From Canna indica (lineage: Eukaryota; Streptophyta; Magnoliopsida; Zingiberales; Cannaceae), in assembly GCA_034359265.1 (NCBI GenBank), contig CP136890.1:44552501-44616500 (forward strand): a stretch of 64,000 nt of DNA, given 5' to 3'. The notes below the pieces were generated by a model. It had not been told where the DNA came from. It saw nothing but the letters and a program-made list of their open reading frames with translations, and did no database searches. Position numbers and translations under genes: made by a program. Position 1 is the stretch's first letter, and every line of letters starts with the position of its first letter. Below, one piece after another: positions 46,455 through 58,000 of the stretch.

Positions 46455-47787
46455 TGTAAGTGAAATGGCCTACACTAGAAGGGGGGTGAATAGTATGCTT
46501 GCTAAACGTTAGCCTAAATTCGGTTTTAATCCTTTTCTTGATTACTTAGGCAAGTGCTCAATTTAACTAGATGAATACGGGAGTGAGTAAATAACACAAT
46601 TAAACAAAACACAATATAAGCAATGCAAACAAGATAGATTTATAGTGGTTCGGCCCCAATGCCTACTCCACTACCTAAGCACCCCGCTTAGGATTTCAAA
46701 CTCTAGTTTACTATATTAAGTGTGTCCTACAAGAGGATTTACAAGCTAAGGCACCCACCCTAACAACCGAGGGTTACTCTCACACCCGAGAGTACCTCCA
46801 ACACCTCTTCTCCTAAGGACTACACAACTAACCTTAGCAAACTAAGTTTACACCGGTGGATTTAAGTCTCAACACCAAGGCAACCACCAAACTCAAGATC
46901 TACACACTAGATCTTTACACACTTGAGTAATAATGAAATGAAGAACAAAATACAACAATAATGGAGCAATAAATCAAATATGCCCCATCACAAGATTTTA
47001 GCTTTCTCTTGATGCCTTTGATGATGAAACTCAAGGTTGAAGGCTCAATCAAGAAGGTAGAAGCTCAAAGCTAGGGTTTTCCACAAAGATTGGCTCAAAG
47101 AAGTTTAGGGATGATCAATAGATGTCTCATGAAGTGTTAGATGGTTGGGAAGACAAGTTTGGCAGCTTATATAGATATCCCAATGGTAGGAGCTCAGTTT
47201 CCAACAAGCTCAACGAGTAGAAATTCGAAATAGAGCCGTTGGAGGCATTTTGGGAATTCTAGAAAGTTTTCTAGAATGTTCATTCGGGATGTTCCGGGCT
47301 ATTCCGGGATATCCATCTAGGATGTTCCGGGATGTTTCTAGATGTTCCGTAATGTTTACAACATCTCATATGGGTTTTTTTAGAATATTACAACATCCCA
47401 TAAGGGATATTCCGGGATGTTCCGAAATGTTACAACATTCCATCCGGGCTATTCCAAAATGTTACAACATCCCATCCGGGGTATTTTTGGAATGTTGTTT
47501 ATGACTTGGAAGCTCTTGGTAATTGATTAGGTTCATGTCGTAGGGATATATGCATCATTATGAGGATTAATACAATCATTCTAGATATCCTAAACCTAAA
47601 CTCTATTCTTCTTAAACAATCCTAAGAGTCGACGAGCGTCCTTGTCGATTTCTCTGATTTCTCCAATTGGGACATCGTGGGCTAATCGAGATGGAACCTG
47701 AAAATATTTCTCCATGAAAATATTAGTTCGATGTTTATTATCATCAAAACCGAGATTAAGACCAAGGTTGAAAACCTTAGGCCAACA
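46455..47787 (-). repeat. 5' LTR of element C
   Basis: Plus-strand ends are TGTAAGTG and CCAACA. U5 and R blocks match the A/B LTRs (CGGCCCCAATGCCTACTCCACT, TTTACACCGGTGGATTTAA), but the U3 array is different: GATGTTCCGGGAT and TACAACATCCCATCCGGG units (about 47275-47495) instead of GGTCGACC palindromes. A TATATAGATA box lies near 47167-47178 (reversed). Confidence 0.9.
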
Positions 47788-49051
47788 TAGCGAATTTTCG
47801 ACGCGAGGTCGTTGGGGTCGTCAAGGCCTTCTCTCCAGGAGGAAAGGTAGAGGCGTTTTATTCAGGTGAGTGGTTTTATCATGTTTTCTTTCCTACTGTT
47901 ATGTGGATTCTATGCATAGAGTAGATTTGAATAAAAATATTTCTATGGAGTAGTTGTTGATCAAAGAAATGGGAAGAAGAAGAGATGGGTCAGAAGAAGT
48001 GCAGCGATCGCACTGGTGCCGCGATCGCGCTGAGGCATCAGTGAGTTGTTGCAGGCGGGGAGGCTGCCACGGCCTCCCAGCCATTAGCCAACACATCACC
48101 AGCGCCAGGGGCCAAGGGTGGCACCGGCGGATGCTGATCGCCGGTGGCCAGGAGGTCGCCCGGTGTGGATCCTATAAATGGGCAGTGATGAGTTAGGGAA
48201 AGAAGATGAGTGGGTTTATATTAAAAATTTTTAATTAGAAATTTTAGAAAGAAGAGTTGTATCATGAGAAATAGATTTGTTTTTAAAGTTATTGGGCTAT
48301 TTTTGAAATTGATCTTAGAGATATCGGTTGAGATCGAGATAAATATGAAAGTTATAGATTTTCACATTCTGAACGCGATGGTGATGTCTGATTTCTGATC
48401 AGAGGTCGTTTGATATGACTTTTATATAGCTTTCAGTATTAGAGTATATAAATGCTATATTGATCTTGGCTAGTCTCTAAATAGGAATGCTCAAGATGTC
48501 ATGAGTAAGATTATGGGTGTAGAAAGGGGGTTAGAGCCGACCCTATGCTTAGGGATAACCCCTATAAGTTCGGGTTTTATGACTTCATGAAATCCTTAAT
48601 CTTGAACACCTTGGTGTCTAGACTAAGGTTTGATAAAGTATAGTGATTAATTATAGTCTAAATGTGTGGAAACATAAAATATAGGTGAAGGCGTCATATG
48701 GGAGTTAGGGCCAATCCCTATGATAGTGGTTGTTGGATTTGTGGAGATCTTATATTACAACTCATATTTATTGCATGTGCATGTGTGTATTTATATGGGC
48801 CAGGGTAGGCAAAAATAAATCGAATGCGGATGCACGAGGATATTGTTGTGGTTAGGGTTATCTTATCATATAAGTTACATGGATGTTTATTTACCTGGAT
48901 GATTATGATGGTGGATAATAATTAGGATAATTTGGTATACTTGCTAAAATTATATTTGTATATGCTGGAGATACTTTTATACATGATGGAAATAGGTGTG
49001 TGGATGCTGAGTTGAAGTATATCCATGTTGAAATGGCTTATATACATGTTG
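47788..49051 (+). repeat. Gypsy LTR G-I, copy 2 (fragment)
   Basis: Matches 22923-24240 of copy 1 nearly throughout (for example GGAGGTCGCCCGGTGTGGATCC, donor-like CAGGTGAGTGG at 47863-47873). It begins exactly at the copia insertion site and stops inside the 21-bp minisatellite. Everything left of the copia site is absent from this copy. Confidence 0.85.
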
Positions 49052-49250
49052 AACTATTTTTTTTTTCGGCCCCACCAAACCCAGTCAGCAATAGGGTTAA
49101 TTATAAAATATATCCCGACTTTTGAAGTATTTCCCTAATCTATCCCCACTTTCCAATTTTCCTAATACAGTACACCAATTTTTGAGTTGTTACAAATCTA
49201 TCCCACCGTCTAACATTTATGTTAATAACTGTTATATAAGTAGGCTTAGC
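49052..49250. repeat. Unidentified repeat scrap
   Basis: A T run, then AGGGTTAATTATAAAATATATCCC and further AT-rich text. The start looks like the terminal repeat of a DNA transposon, but no matching second end is visible nearby. I see no gene. Confidence 0.35.
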
Positions 49251-50349
49251 GAAGACGGAACCAAAACAACAAAGAAAACCATGCAAACTAGCAGTCTGCC
49301 CAGTCTTCGATCCACCGAATGTTGTTAAAAATAGGCAGTTGCTGCTTCGATCGACCGATCGGTTGACCGAATTGAGGATCGCTGAATCGCGTCTCTGGCT
49401 TTAGGCTTCCGTCGACCGAATCGAGGATGAGAAGAATCACGTCTCATTCGGTTGACCCATCGGTCGACCGGACAGAGCGATTAATCCACAGAAAGCCAGC
49501 GGTCGATCGGTCGATCGATCGACGATCGACCGACAAGAGACCGAACGGCAGAAATGGCTAGTTTTCCGCCCGTTGAGCCGCCCGTTACGTTCCATTTCTT
49601 CTTGGCTCTATATATACCCAAACCCAGCCTTCCTTAAACAACTTTTGAGCTATTCTTGATCATTTTAAAGCTTTTCTTGCGCCATCCTTTTGATAACCCT
49701 AGTTTCCAAGATACACACCTTGATTTAGCCTTCAATATTTATCGATTCATCATCTCAAGGCATCAAGAGGAACTAGGACTCGTGTTGGGAGCTAAGTATT
49801 TATTGTAGTATTTATTTGCTCCATTACTTGTATATTTTTATGATTTCTTTCATTGTATTCAAGCTTGTAAGAAGACCTAGTACTAGGTCTTGTGTGTAAG
49901 TGGTATCCTTGGTGTAGAAGGTGTAAAGCCACTTGTGTAAACATAGTTTACTAGGATTAGTTGAGTTGTCCCTTAGGTTGAGGTGGAAGAGTGCTCTCGG
50001 TAAGAAAGCGGAGACTTCCGGGTGTGGAAGTGCCTTAGGTCGAGAGTGAATCTCTTCGAGTCAAAGTCCTCTATGTAAGGGAAATATCATTAATCTAGTA
50101 AAGTTTAGTTTGGAAATCCTAAGGAGGGTGCTTAGGTAGTGGAGTAGGCATTGGGGCCGACCCACTATAAATTCTTGTGTTTGCATTGATATTCTGTTTG
50201 TCCTTAATTATTTTATTATTGCTTCCACATTTAGTCACTCAACTTGTAATTTGCCTAAGTAACCAAAGAAACGATTAAAATCGGATTTAGCCTAATTGAT
50301 TAGTAAACATACTATTCACCCCCCTCTTGTGTGGCCATTTCAACCAACA
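49251..50349 (+). repeat. Copia LTR fragment (A/B-type), 5' truncated
   Basis: Contains the GGTCGACC/ATCGATCGACG array (about 49330-49530), a TATATATA box near 49608-49616, the U5 block (GGAGTAGGCATTGGGGCCG) and ends ACCAACA at 50343-50349. No PBS follows; the next base starts another LTR. The first about 200 bp of the LTR are missing. Confidence 0.85.
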
Positions 50350-52668
50350 ATCCCTAAATTGTAGGGATTGGCACATGATAAATCTTAATTAGTAAGAGTT
50401 TAATTTATAGAGATAAATTAAAGTTTATATTTAGTTGAATTTAATTAATTTCAAATTAATTTTAAATCCATTAAATATAAATTATTGTTTTGGAGGCAAA
50501 CCCCGAAATTTTGAATTTCGGGGAGAGGACTTAAAGGGGTGGGACGGGTCTACCATGGGTGGCCGCCTACTCCCCTTATAAATATATGGCCTAACCTCCT
50601 TCAAGGGCATTAAGAAAATTGGTTACTCATCTTGGAGAAGGTTAAGGATTGGATTTTTGAGAGGCTTCTTGAAGTGAAAAGACTCCAAAGAGCTCCTCTT
50701 GATCTCCATGGGTGGCCGGCTATCAAGTTCCTCCTTCCCCGTGTTTTTGAAGCCGAATTGAAGGTATCTTCCTCTTGGGTGTGTCATCTCCATAGATTGC
50801 CTCTTTGTTGAGCCACAACTAGTCTTGGTGTTCGCGGCCCATTAGTTGCGAGGCACCTGGTATGGACCGTCCTTGGAGGACGTGCATATGTGTATCTTGA
50901 AACGAGGATAGGAGCAGCATTAGCATCCGTGGTATAAGGTATATATTCTCCTTCTACTCGTAGATTAAATTCCTTAAAGATTGCTAAAGTTGATCGTTAT
51001 TTTTACGATGGTTTGAATGTTTTAAATTTGATTTTTCCGCTATGTTTTTTATTCTCATCCCAACAAGGTTATCATGGTTACCTTGTGAGTGATGACCCTT
51101 TGCATTGGTTCTATCCCTACGTGGCCTTCAGTGTCATGTGTCGGGTATTACTGGGCATGGGGAAGCATTCATGGAGGTAGGTGAGCAACCAACATGAAAT
51201 CAGTAACTCCTAGTGAGAGAAAATAATGTCCTATGTGTCCCTCCAAGTGTCGACTCGAGAATCTTTTGCCTGAGTAGACATGAGAGTCAGGAAGATGTTT
51301 TTGACGTTTCATTATTGAGACAATATTTTGGCAAGTGGAATACATATGAATCAGTATTAGGTTATGATACTTCTTCCATACCCTAGCCGACTTCAGGATA
51401 TTATAATCGAGAGATTTAGTTGCACCGTAACTAATCACCGAAGGGCGTTCGATTCCTATAGATTGAACCTCACACTATCCGAGTAGTCATGACACATTGC
51501 TAGAGGTCAATCTTGACATGTGAGTGGAGTCTCTCACGACCACACTAAAGGGGTTTAGTGGAGACTCGTAAGATTCGAATAGAAGTCATTCTATCGGATC
51601 CGACTCTCCGTTATGTAGATCTCACTACTGGCTTAGTGTGGGGCCCAATGGGTCACACTCAACAGGCTAACCTCATAATAGACTTTTTGAGATAAAGTCC
51701 GAAGGTGGCACTATATGTCTACTAGCATGAACATGCTGCAACTCGATCACGGATCTTATTTACAGACATAATAGGAAAGGTATTTCCTATAGGAACGAAT
51801 GCGCAAGGAAGGAGTTCCTCGGTAACCCTAATTTGTTGGGCATCTCTAAATCATAGGGATTGACACATAATAATATTTTATGTGGTTGATTAAATTTAAT
51901 TATGAATTAAATATTTAATTAACCACTTGATGGGGATTGTATTTAATTATGAATTAAACATAATTTGATTTTGAATCAAATATACATGGTGAGAAAATTA
52001 GTTTCTAACCATGAGCCTAACCAATTAATTAGGAATTAATTTATTTGGATAAATCCTAATTAATAGGAATTTGATTTATGGAGATAAATCATAAGATTAA
52101 TAGATATATGATTTATGATAATAAATCATAATTCTATTAATCGATACAAATTCAAATTATTTAGATAAATCTATTGCCTATTGTTTAGGAAATTGATTTA
52201 TTTAGATAATTATCCTTCTTGTTAATAGGCTATTAATTTATGGAGATAAATTAAAGTTTATATTTAATTGGATTTAATTAATTTTGAATTAATTATGAAG
52301 CTATTAAAAATAAATTATTTTTTTGAGGCAAACTCCGAAATTTTAAATTCCAAGGAAAGTTTTTAAAGGGGGTCGGGTATACTCTCATAGCCGCCCATGC
52401 CCCCTATAAGTTGGTCGCCGAACCTCCTTCATAGGATGATGGAAGTTAATTAGTTCTTTATCTTCTTGAAAAAGATTAATGATTTGAGTCTTTAGAGGCT
52501 TCTTGGAGAGAAGGCTCCAAAGAACACCTCCTCCTCTCCATTGCTGGCTTGGCCATCTACATCCGCCTTCTCTGGTTTTTGCGAAGCCAAATTGAAGGTG
52601 TTCTCTTCTTGGGTGCGCCGCAATCTTCATCTTCTTGAAGGAGTCCAAGAGGACAACGAGGTATCTAT
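50350..52668 (+). mobile_element. Short copia-type element: LTR, 0.77 kb non-coding interior, truncated LTR
   Basis: LTR one (50350-51065) lacks its first about 8 bases; LTR two (51834 to about 52668) starts TGTTGGGCATC and lacks its last third. Shared words include GGAGATAAAT, GAGGCAAAC, CCGAAATTTT, TATAA boxes and GGCTTCTTGGAG/GAAG. Each starts with a small hairpin (ATCCCTA-AATTG-TAGGGAT; a G-T variant in the second). The interior has no coding motif; part of it (51170-51460) recurs reversed at 20550-20807. A normal PBS is not visible after 51065 (AGGTTATCATGG). Confidence 0.65.
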
Positions 52669-52981
52669 TAGTGTTTGTCTTATGTGTGTTGGCTATATTT
52701 GGCAAAAGTATTCCAAAATTGATCCCAGTTGAAAAGATAGTTACAACAACTTTTTGCCTATGAGGAGTTCTATTAAGTTCTCATTTGTAAAGACAGTCAC
52801 AACTGCTCTGGTTGCTGAGTAGTTTAAGCTGAAACTTATGATACTGTGTGATGTCTATTAACTCTTTGGTTACAAATGGTGTGACTGAGATATACTCTGG
52901 ATACTCTCTTGATAGCTTGTGATATACTCTAGATATTCTCTTGACAACTTGTGCTTTGTCGAATAAGCCAAAGGGGGAGAT
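52669..52981 (+). repeat. D-family fragment ending in a polypurine tract
   Basis: Begins like a D-family LTR (TTTGTCTTATGTGTGTTGGC, TATTTGGCAAAAG), contains a short direct duplication (GATATACTCTGGATACTCTCTTGA, near 52885 and 52920), and ends CCAAAGGGGGAGAT immediately before LTR D. Confidence 0.6.
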
Positions 52982-55900
52982 TGTTGGTGTTTGGCTTATG
53001 ATGTGTTTGCTTTATTTGGCAAAAGGATTATCAGCCAGTTCTCAATTGTATGACTGTTGCAACTAATATGGAGTTTATATTAAGATCTCAGCTGAATGCT
53101 AGTTGTTGTATTTGGCAAAAGAATGATCAATCAGTTCTTAGTTGTGTGTCAGTTGCAACTGCTGTATAATTTATGTTAAAGTTCTTAGTTTATACTTTTA
53201 GGTTACATTATGTTGTCAAACTGTTACTTGCTTTGTCGTTGCTTAAGCAAAAGTATTCCAGGTTATGTCTCAGTTAAATGGACAGTCTCAACCGTAAGAA
53301 GCTCTACTTATGTATTGATAGTTTTAACTGTGTTCGGACAATTTCAATTGCTTATAGTCTGAGGTTTTTCTGGATATTTTTGCTGCGAATGTGATGGCTA
53401 CTGGACTTCTGGTTTAAATGATGATTCTTGATATTTTTGATTATTTAATCATCATTTATGACTTATGTCAGTTGAGTAGTGGAGAGTTTCCTACTATTTA
53501 TTTCTAGGCATTACTATTCTCTTTTAATGATCACAAATTTATAATGTCTATTTATGTTGACTGGTTCAAACTATTGTTTGCGTAGAGGACAGTGATTGAT
53601 GTCAGCATTTATTTAGATCCTTACAGGTTGTATGTTGAAGGCAGTTACAACTGTGTGAGGACAGTTTTAACTGCTCCAATAATCTATGGTTTTTTGGACG
53701 GGGATGTTGCGCAAATAATGACCTTTGGTTTCCACTATTAATGATGATTCTATTTTATATCTCAGATATTTTTTAATCATCTATAATTACTTGTGTATTG
53801 CTTATGGAAGAAATGAAGTAGTATTCATTGATGGGCTGACGGTTATCTTGAAGCTTTTATGACCAAAGACAACTATGGAAGAAATGAAGTGGTCTTCATT
53901 AATGATTTGGCAGTTTTTTTTTAATTCTCATTTGGCGACAGTATTTCTTGAAGCTTTTATAGCCAAAGTATTATGTTAAGTTATGGATATCTTTTGAGAT
54001 TGAAACTGCTGAAGTTGAGATTCTTTGTTAAATGACATTTATGGAAGTTGGTTGGCCTTCTCTATTTATGAGGAAAGAGAAGATATGATTCCAAAAGACT
54101 GGCAGTTTTAACTGCGTGTTGGGCAGTCTCAACTGCTCTTGTTCCAGTGAAGTCTATATTGCTTTGATGATTATCCTACTGCCATTTTCCTTGAATGCTC
54201 TTGAGATTATTGATAATATATATATATATGGTGGAGTTAATCTTGATTGTTCATTTATGGTGACTTTTGAACTTGATCATTTATGGTGACTTTTGGACTG
54301 ATCTTTTATGATGCTTAATGGAGTTTTGGCCATCATGGAGCGACTACTTTATGGTCGTCATTCACTTTGAAGAGTTATAGTCATCATGAAGCTTTATGCC
54401 CTTGGTCATTCATTTGTGGAGTTAATGGTCATCATGGAATCAAGAGTTTCTCTTATGGAGTAATGGCTATATCTTCTGGGTTGCCTACTCTACTTATAAA
54501 AGGCGTGAGAGAATGTTTGAAAAGATTGACCATCTCTGGTGGACCCACTTCTATCCACTCCACTATGGATCCTATCCTATTGATATACTATTATGGATCC
54601 ACTTCTATCAACTCCCATGTACGTAAATTGTATTGCCAATTTTATAGGAGTTGAGATTGTTGTGTGTAGACTACTGAGTGCAGACATTTCTTATGTTCAG
54701 GAGAAGATTGGTTTTGGGTGGAGAGCTCACTACAACACAAGACTGTGTGGAGGACGGAACTCTATGGTTGGGATGTAATAGAAAGGCAAGTTTGTATTTA
54801 CTTGTAATAGTAAATAGGTTTTTTGTTATTTCTAATACACTGTAGTACTGTAGTCGGATTTCGGGTGTGAAATCTAGAGGACTTATTTTCTTCTTATACA
54901 TAGTGGATTGGGCATTTGTCCGGTGAGTGCCCCGCATATTAGGTGACATGTGTTGTCACTGAACTACGTAAACAATTCATTGTGTTTGCGTGCTTCCTTG
55001 TGATTTTTGTTTTGGTACTTAGTTTGCTACCTACAAGGAGTTGCAACTTCCTATTCAACCGCCCTTAACAAAAGTTCCTTGAAAGACACAATATGTAATG
55101 CCCAAAATCCTAATAACAATATTTTAGGGCCAACTAGGGCCCATAAAATACCAATTGCGGCGCACGGCTACAGTTTTAGCTGCACGCCACCCAAGATAGA
55201 GAGAGAGAGAGAAGGAGGCGACTAAAGGTGGAGGAGCCGATTCGAAGCCGAAATTCCACGAGTTCGTCGGTGCCGATTGAAGGAAGATCCTTAGCGTCTT
55301 CTCCAAAGAGCTGAGTGGATTAGCCTTCTTTTTCCCCTTTTCTTCAATCATGCTGCCTCCCCTATGTCATTGGGTTTTTCGTCGATTTTTTATTCGACTT
55401 TGTCTATCGGATTGAGTATTCGGATTGAGGGTTTTCTCGTTGTCGTTGGAATTCCGTCGGATCAATTTTTGGGCGATTTGGTTGCCCCTACCCTTGTTGT
55501 GCCGCCCCTCTTCCTCTTGAATTCTTGATGATTTCTTTAGTTTTCTTGATGGTTGTTGACGATTCTTGAAGCTTGTTTGGTGTCTTGATGAAAGAAGGTT
55601 GTTTTGGAGGGTTTTAGGGTATGCCCCCCCACACTTTAGGGTTCTTTAGGAACCCTAGGGTGGTTGGCCACTTAAGGGTTGGATGTTAGGGTCCTAAATA
55701 TATTTGTACACCTAGGGAACGTACACACTTTAGGGTATGTGGAATTAATTCTAATAATTATAATAATTGTAGAGACCTACAATTAGGAATTTTAGGACCC
55801 TAGTTTGACATTCGAATGGGCCAACCCTAAGGACACCCAAGGGGGCCGAACCCTCCTAGCCCTTAGGGCACTTGGGTGAGGGAGGTAGGTCGGCCCTAGG

Positions 55901-56996
55901 GTACTCGGCTAGGGTCACCAAGACGGGTTTAAATTGCGTAGGATTGTTAAGTGGTGATATCCCGTTTTGGGCTATGTACATATGATTTTCATTCTCTTTT
56001 CCTACATTATTAGATGTGTTGTATCTCTTTATTATGAGTTGTACATTTCATGTTATATATATACATGTGCGTGGTTGTGACATATGACATGAGGATGTGG
56101 AGATTGAGGTATGTCCTTAACTTCTCTTTGTTATTTACAATGTAGCTCATCTTATGTTTATATATATAACTGCGTGTGTGATATGTTTGTGCATTTTTCG
56201 ATAGCCTCGCTGGTGAGAGGAGGCCGGAGGGTATGCCCCAAAGAGACAGCGTTGGCCTTATTCCAGAAGTCCGGCTGGTGAGGCGAGATCATACCCCAAA
56301 GAGATAGTTCGGAGACCTGACCGGTGAGGGGAACGTATGCCCCAAAGAGACGGTTCGGAAGAGCTAGTGTCGGTGAGGGGAATGCATGCCTCAAAGAGAT
56401 GGCACTGAGCTGGGTGGTAGTTCGGAGGCCACCTCATCTACCTACCCTACGTGGCTATGAGGGATCGACGGGTCCGGTGATCATTCATGTCGATGTGTCA
56501 TTGCATTGTGATTATTTATCTATGGTAGATGCTATTATCATGCACAGGGTAGTAGATAAGCATATTATGTTATGTTGTCATTTACTGCTTATTTCAGCAC
56601 CTGAGCGAGATTATAGAGGTACCGGGGTGCAGTAGTGCGGCTGGTGGCGGCAGGGCAGCGGGTCTCATGATGTGTCGTGGTCGAGGGGGATACCTGAGTC
56701 CTTTTAGTTCTCTTTGAGTTGTTGAGTCATGTAGACTCGGGTTATTGTTTCCGCATTTTCTTTCTTTCTTTTGGGCGTCTTGGTTCATTTATTAAACTTT
56801 CTTCAAATAACTTGAACATTTATATTTCATTGAGTCTATGTATTGGTTTGGAATTTAAGTCTATTTATTCTCTTTTGAAATGTCATAGTCTGTTCAGGTT
56901 ATTGTTGTGTATGTGGTTTGAGTTGTGTTAGGCTTCGGGGTACGTGGCGTACCCTAGTCGGTCATACCGAATTTGGGGTGTGACACAATACTTTCA
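52982..56996 (+). repeat. LTR of element D, with nested solo gypsy LTR
   Basis: Starts TGTTGGTGTTTGGC after a PPT and ends ACTTTCA before a PBS, so it is flanked on both sides as if shared by two tandem elements. Own length is about 2.1 kb once 55094-56985 and one TSD copy are removed. U3 contains many CAGTTNNAACTG-type palindromes and diverged repeats of TTTGGCAAAAGNAT. U5 matches D' (GGGCATTTGTCCGGTGAG, TGTCACTGAACTACGTAAAC). Confidence 0.82.
55094..56985 (+). mobile_element. Solo gypsy LTR inside LTR D
   Basis: TSD CAATA at 55089-55093 and 56986-56990. Starts TGTAATGCCC and ends TTTGGGGTGTGACA, the gypsy LTR end style of G1 and G2. 1892 bp. A tandem block with GGTGAGGNGA and CCCCAAAGAGA units repeats about every 55 bp (about 56205-56405). 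No internal domain. Confidence 0.92.
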
Positions 56997-56998
56997 AT

Positions 56999-57012
56999 TG
57001 GTATCAAAGCGG
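56999..57012 (+). other. Primer-binding site of element D
   Basis: TGGTATCAAAGCGG, 2 bp after the LTR end. It differs from the A/B/C PBS by G to A at position 9. Confidence 0.8.
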
Positions 57013-57079
57013 TTGTTCTAACATTTACCTGCACAGATCCTTGGAGTGTCTCTTACCTTTCAAGCTCAAGTTGGAACAT

Positions 57080-57930
57080 ATGCCTATGGGAAATTCTGCT
57101 AATGTTCCTCCATTACTTATCAGAACAATCTATGCATATTGAAAGGCTAGGATGAGGGCTTTCATCAAATCTTTGGATGATTGTTGCTGGGACTCTATAG
57201 ATGTTGGCTATATTCCTTCAACAATAGATGGGACTGAGTGCAAGCTAAGGAACCGAATCTGAAGCAGTTCATACTGCGTGTACCACACAAGTGGCAGTTG
57301 AGACTGCTACTCGCACTGTTGAAGCAGTTAAGACTGCTAAAGCTGAACCAGCTACTACTACCTCTCTTCGGTCTCCTGTTCCTGAACCTACTGATATGGA
57401 CTTAAATTAAGTTCCTACTGATGAAGTAGAATCTATGATTTCTAAGGCTTCTACACCACAGAAGAATGATGCTCCATTTGGTGCTGAGAAAGGTGTACGC
57501 TTCAACAACCAAGAAGATGGAATCTCAAAAACCTACCGAAGAGCCTCAACCATCTGTTGCTGCACCTCCAACAGAGGAAATGCTTCCTCCTCTTCCTCCA
57601 ACTAGTCAAGGACACAAGCTTAGCAAGAAAACCAGTAGAAGACCGACAGACCAACCACTTAGGAGAAGCGATGGCCGAGTCAATACTGGTCCATCTATTG
57701 TCCCTACAAATTATAGTCTGTGTGCACAAGAGGATATAAGTGCACCTGGATAAGAAAACACTATCAACCCTCCAGATTGTCCTTAGACAGTCTCGATGCA
57801 GTTGAAATTACCACACCTGAACCTGGAATTGCTATAACTGAGTATATTTTTGCAGATCATCAAGTGGAAGATGTCTTCACAAAGACCTTTGATGGAGTGA
57901 GTTTTGAGCAGGATCAGAGCATTAAATCCT
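57080..57930 (+). pseudogene. Element D coding remnants: gag start, post-pol ORF piece, RNase H end
   Basis: From about 57080: MPMGNSANVPPLLIRTIYAY then KARMRAFIKSLDDCCW, a copia gag N-terminus with a stop inside. At about 57245 the text jumps to a Thr/Ala/Val-rich segment (AVETATRTVEAVKTAK) and a Pro-rich piece (EEPQPSVAAPPTEE, PPLPPTSQG) like the N-terminal part of the post-pol ORF. Then 57846-57930 encodes FADHQVEDVFTKTFDGVSFEQ, the copia RNase H terminus. This order is not that of an intact element, so large deletions and rearrangement are likely. Confidence 0.65.
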
Positions 57931-58000
57931 CTAAATCAATGCATGAAGTAGTAACCCCCTTATTTCAAGACTCGAAGTAGTAACCCCCTTCATTCAAGGT

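Larger units (their letters stand above)
41490..47787 (-). mobile_element. Copia element C (minus strand): LTR, PBS, gag, long non-coding tail, truncated 3' LTR
   Basis: Read on the minus strand: 5' LTR 47787-46455, PBS, gag from 46386, non-coding tail to 42018, PPT AAAAAGGGGGAGAT, and 3' LTR 42017-41490, which has lost about 0.8 kb at its far end. The right flank of the element (TAGCG, 47788-47792) is the G-I LTR at the same position where the solo LTR 21677-22922 sits in copy 1. No pol motif is present in the whole internal region. Confidence 0.82.
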
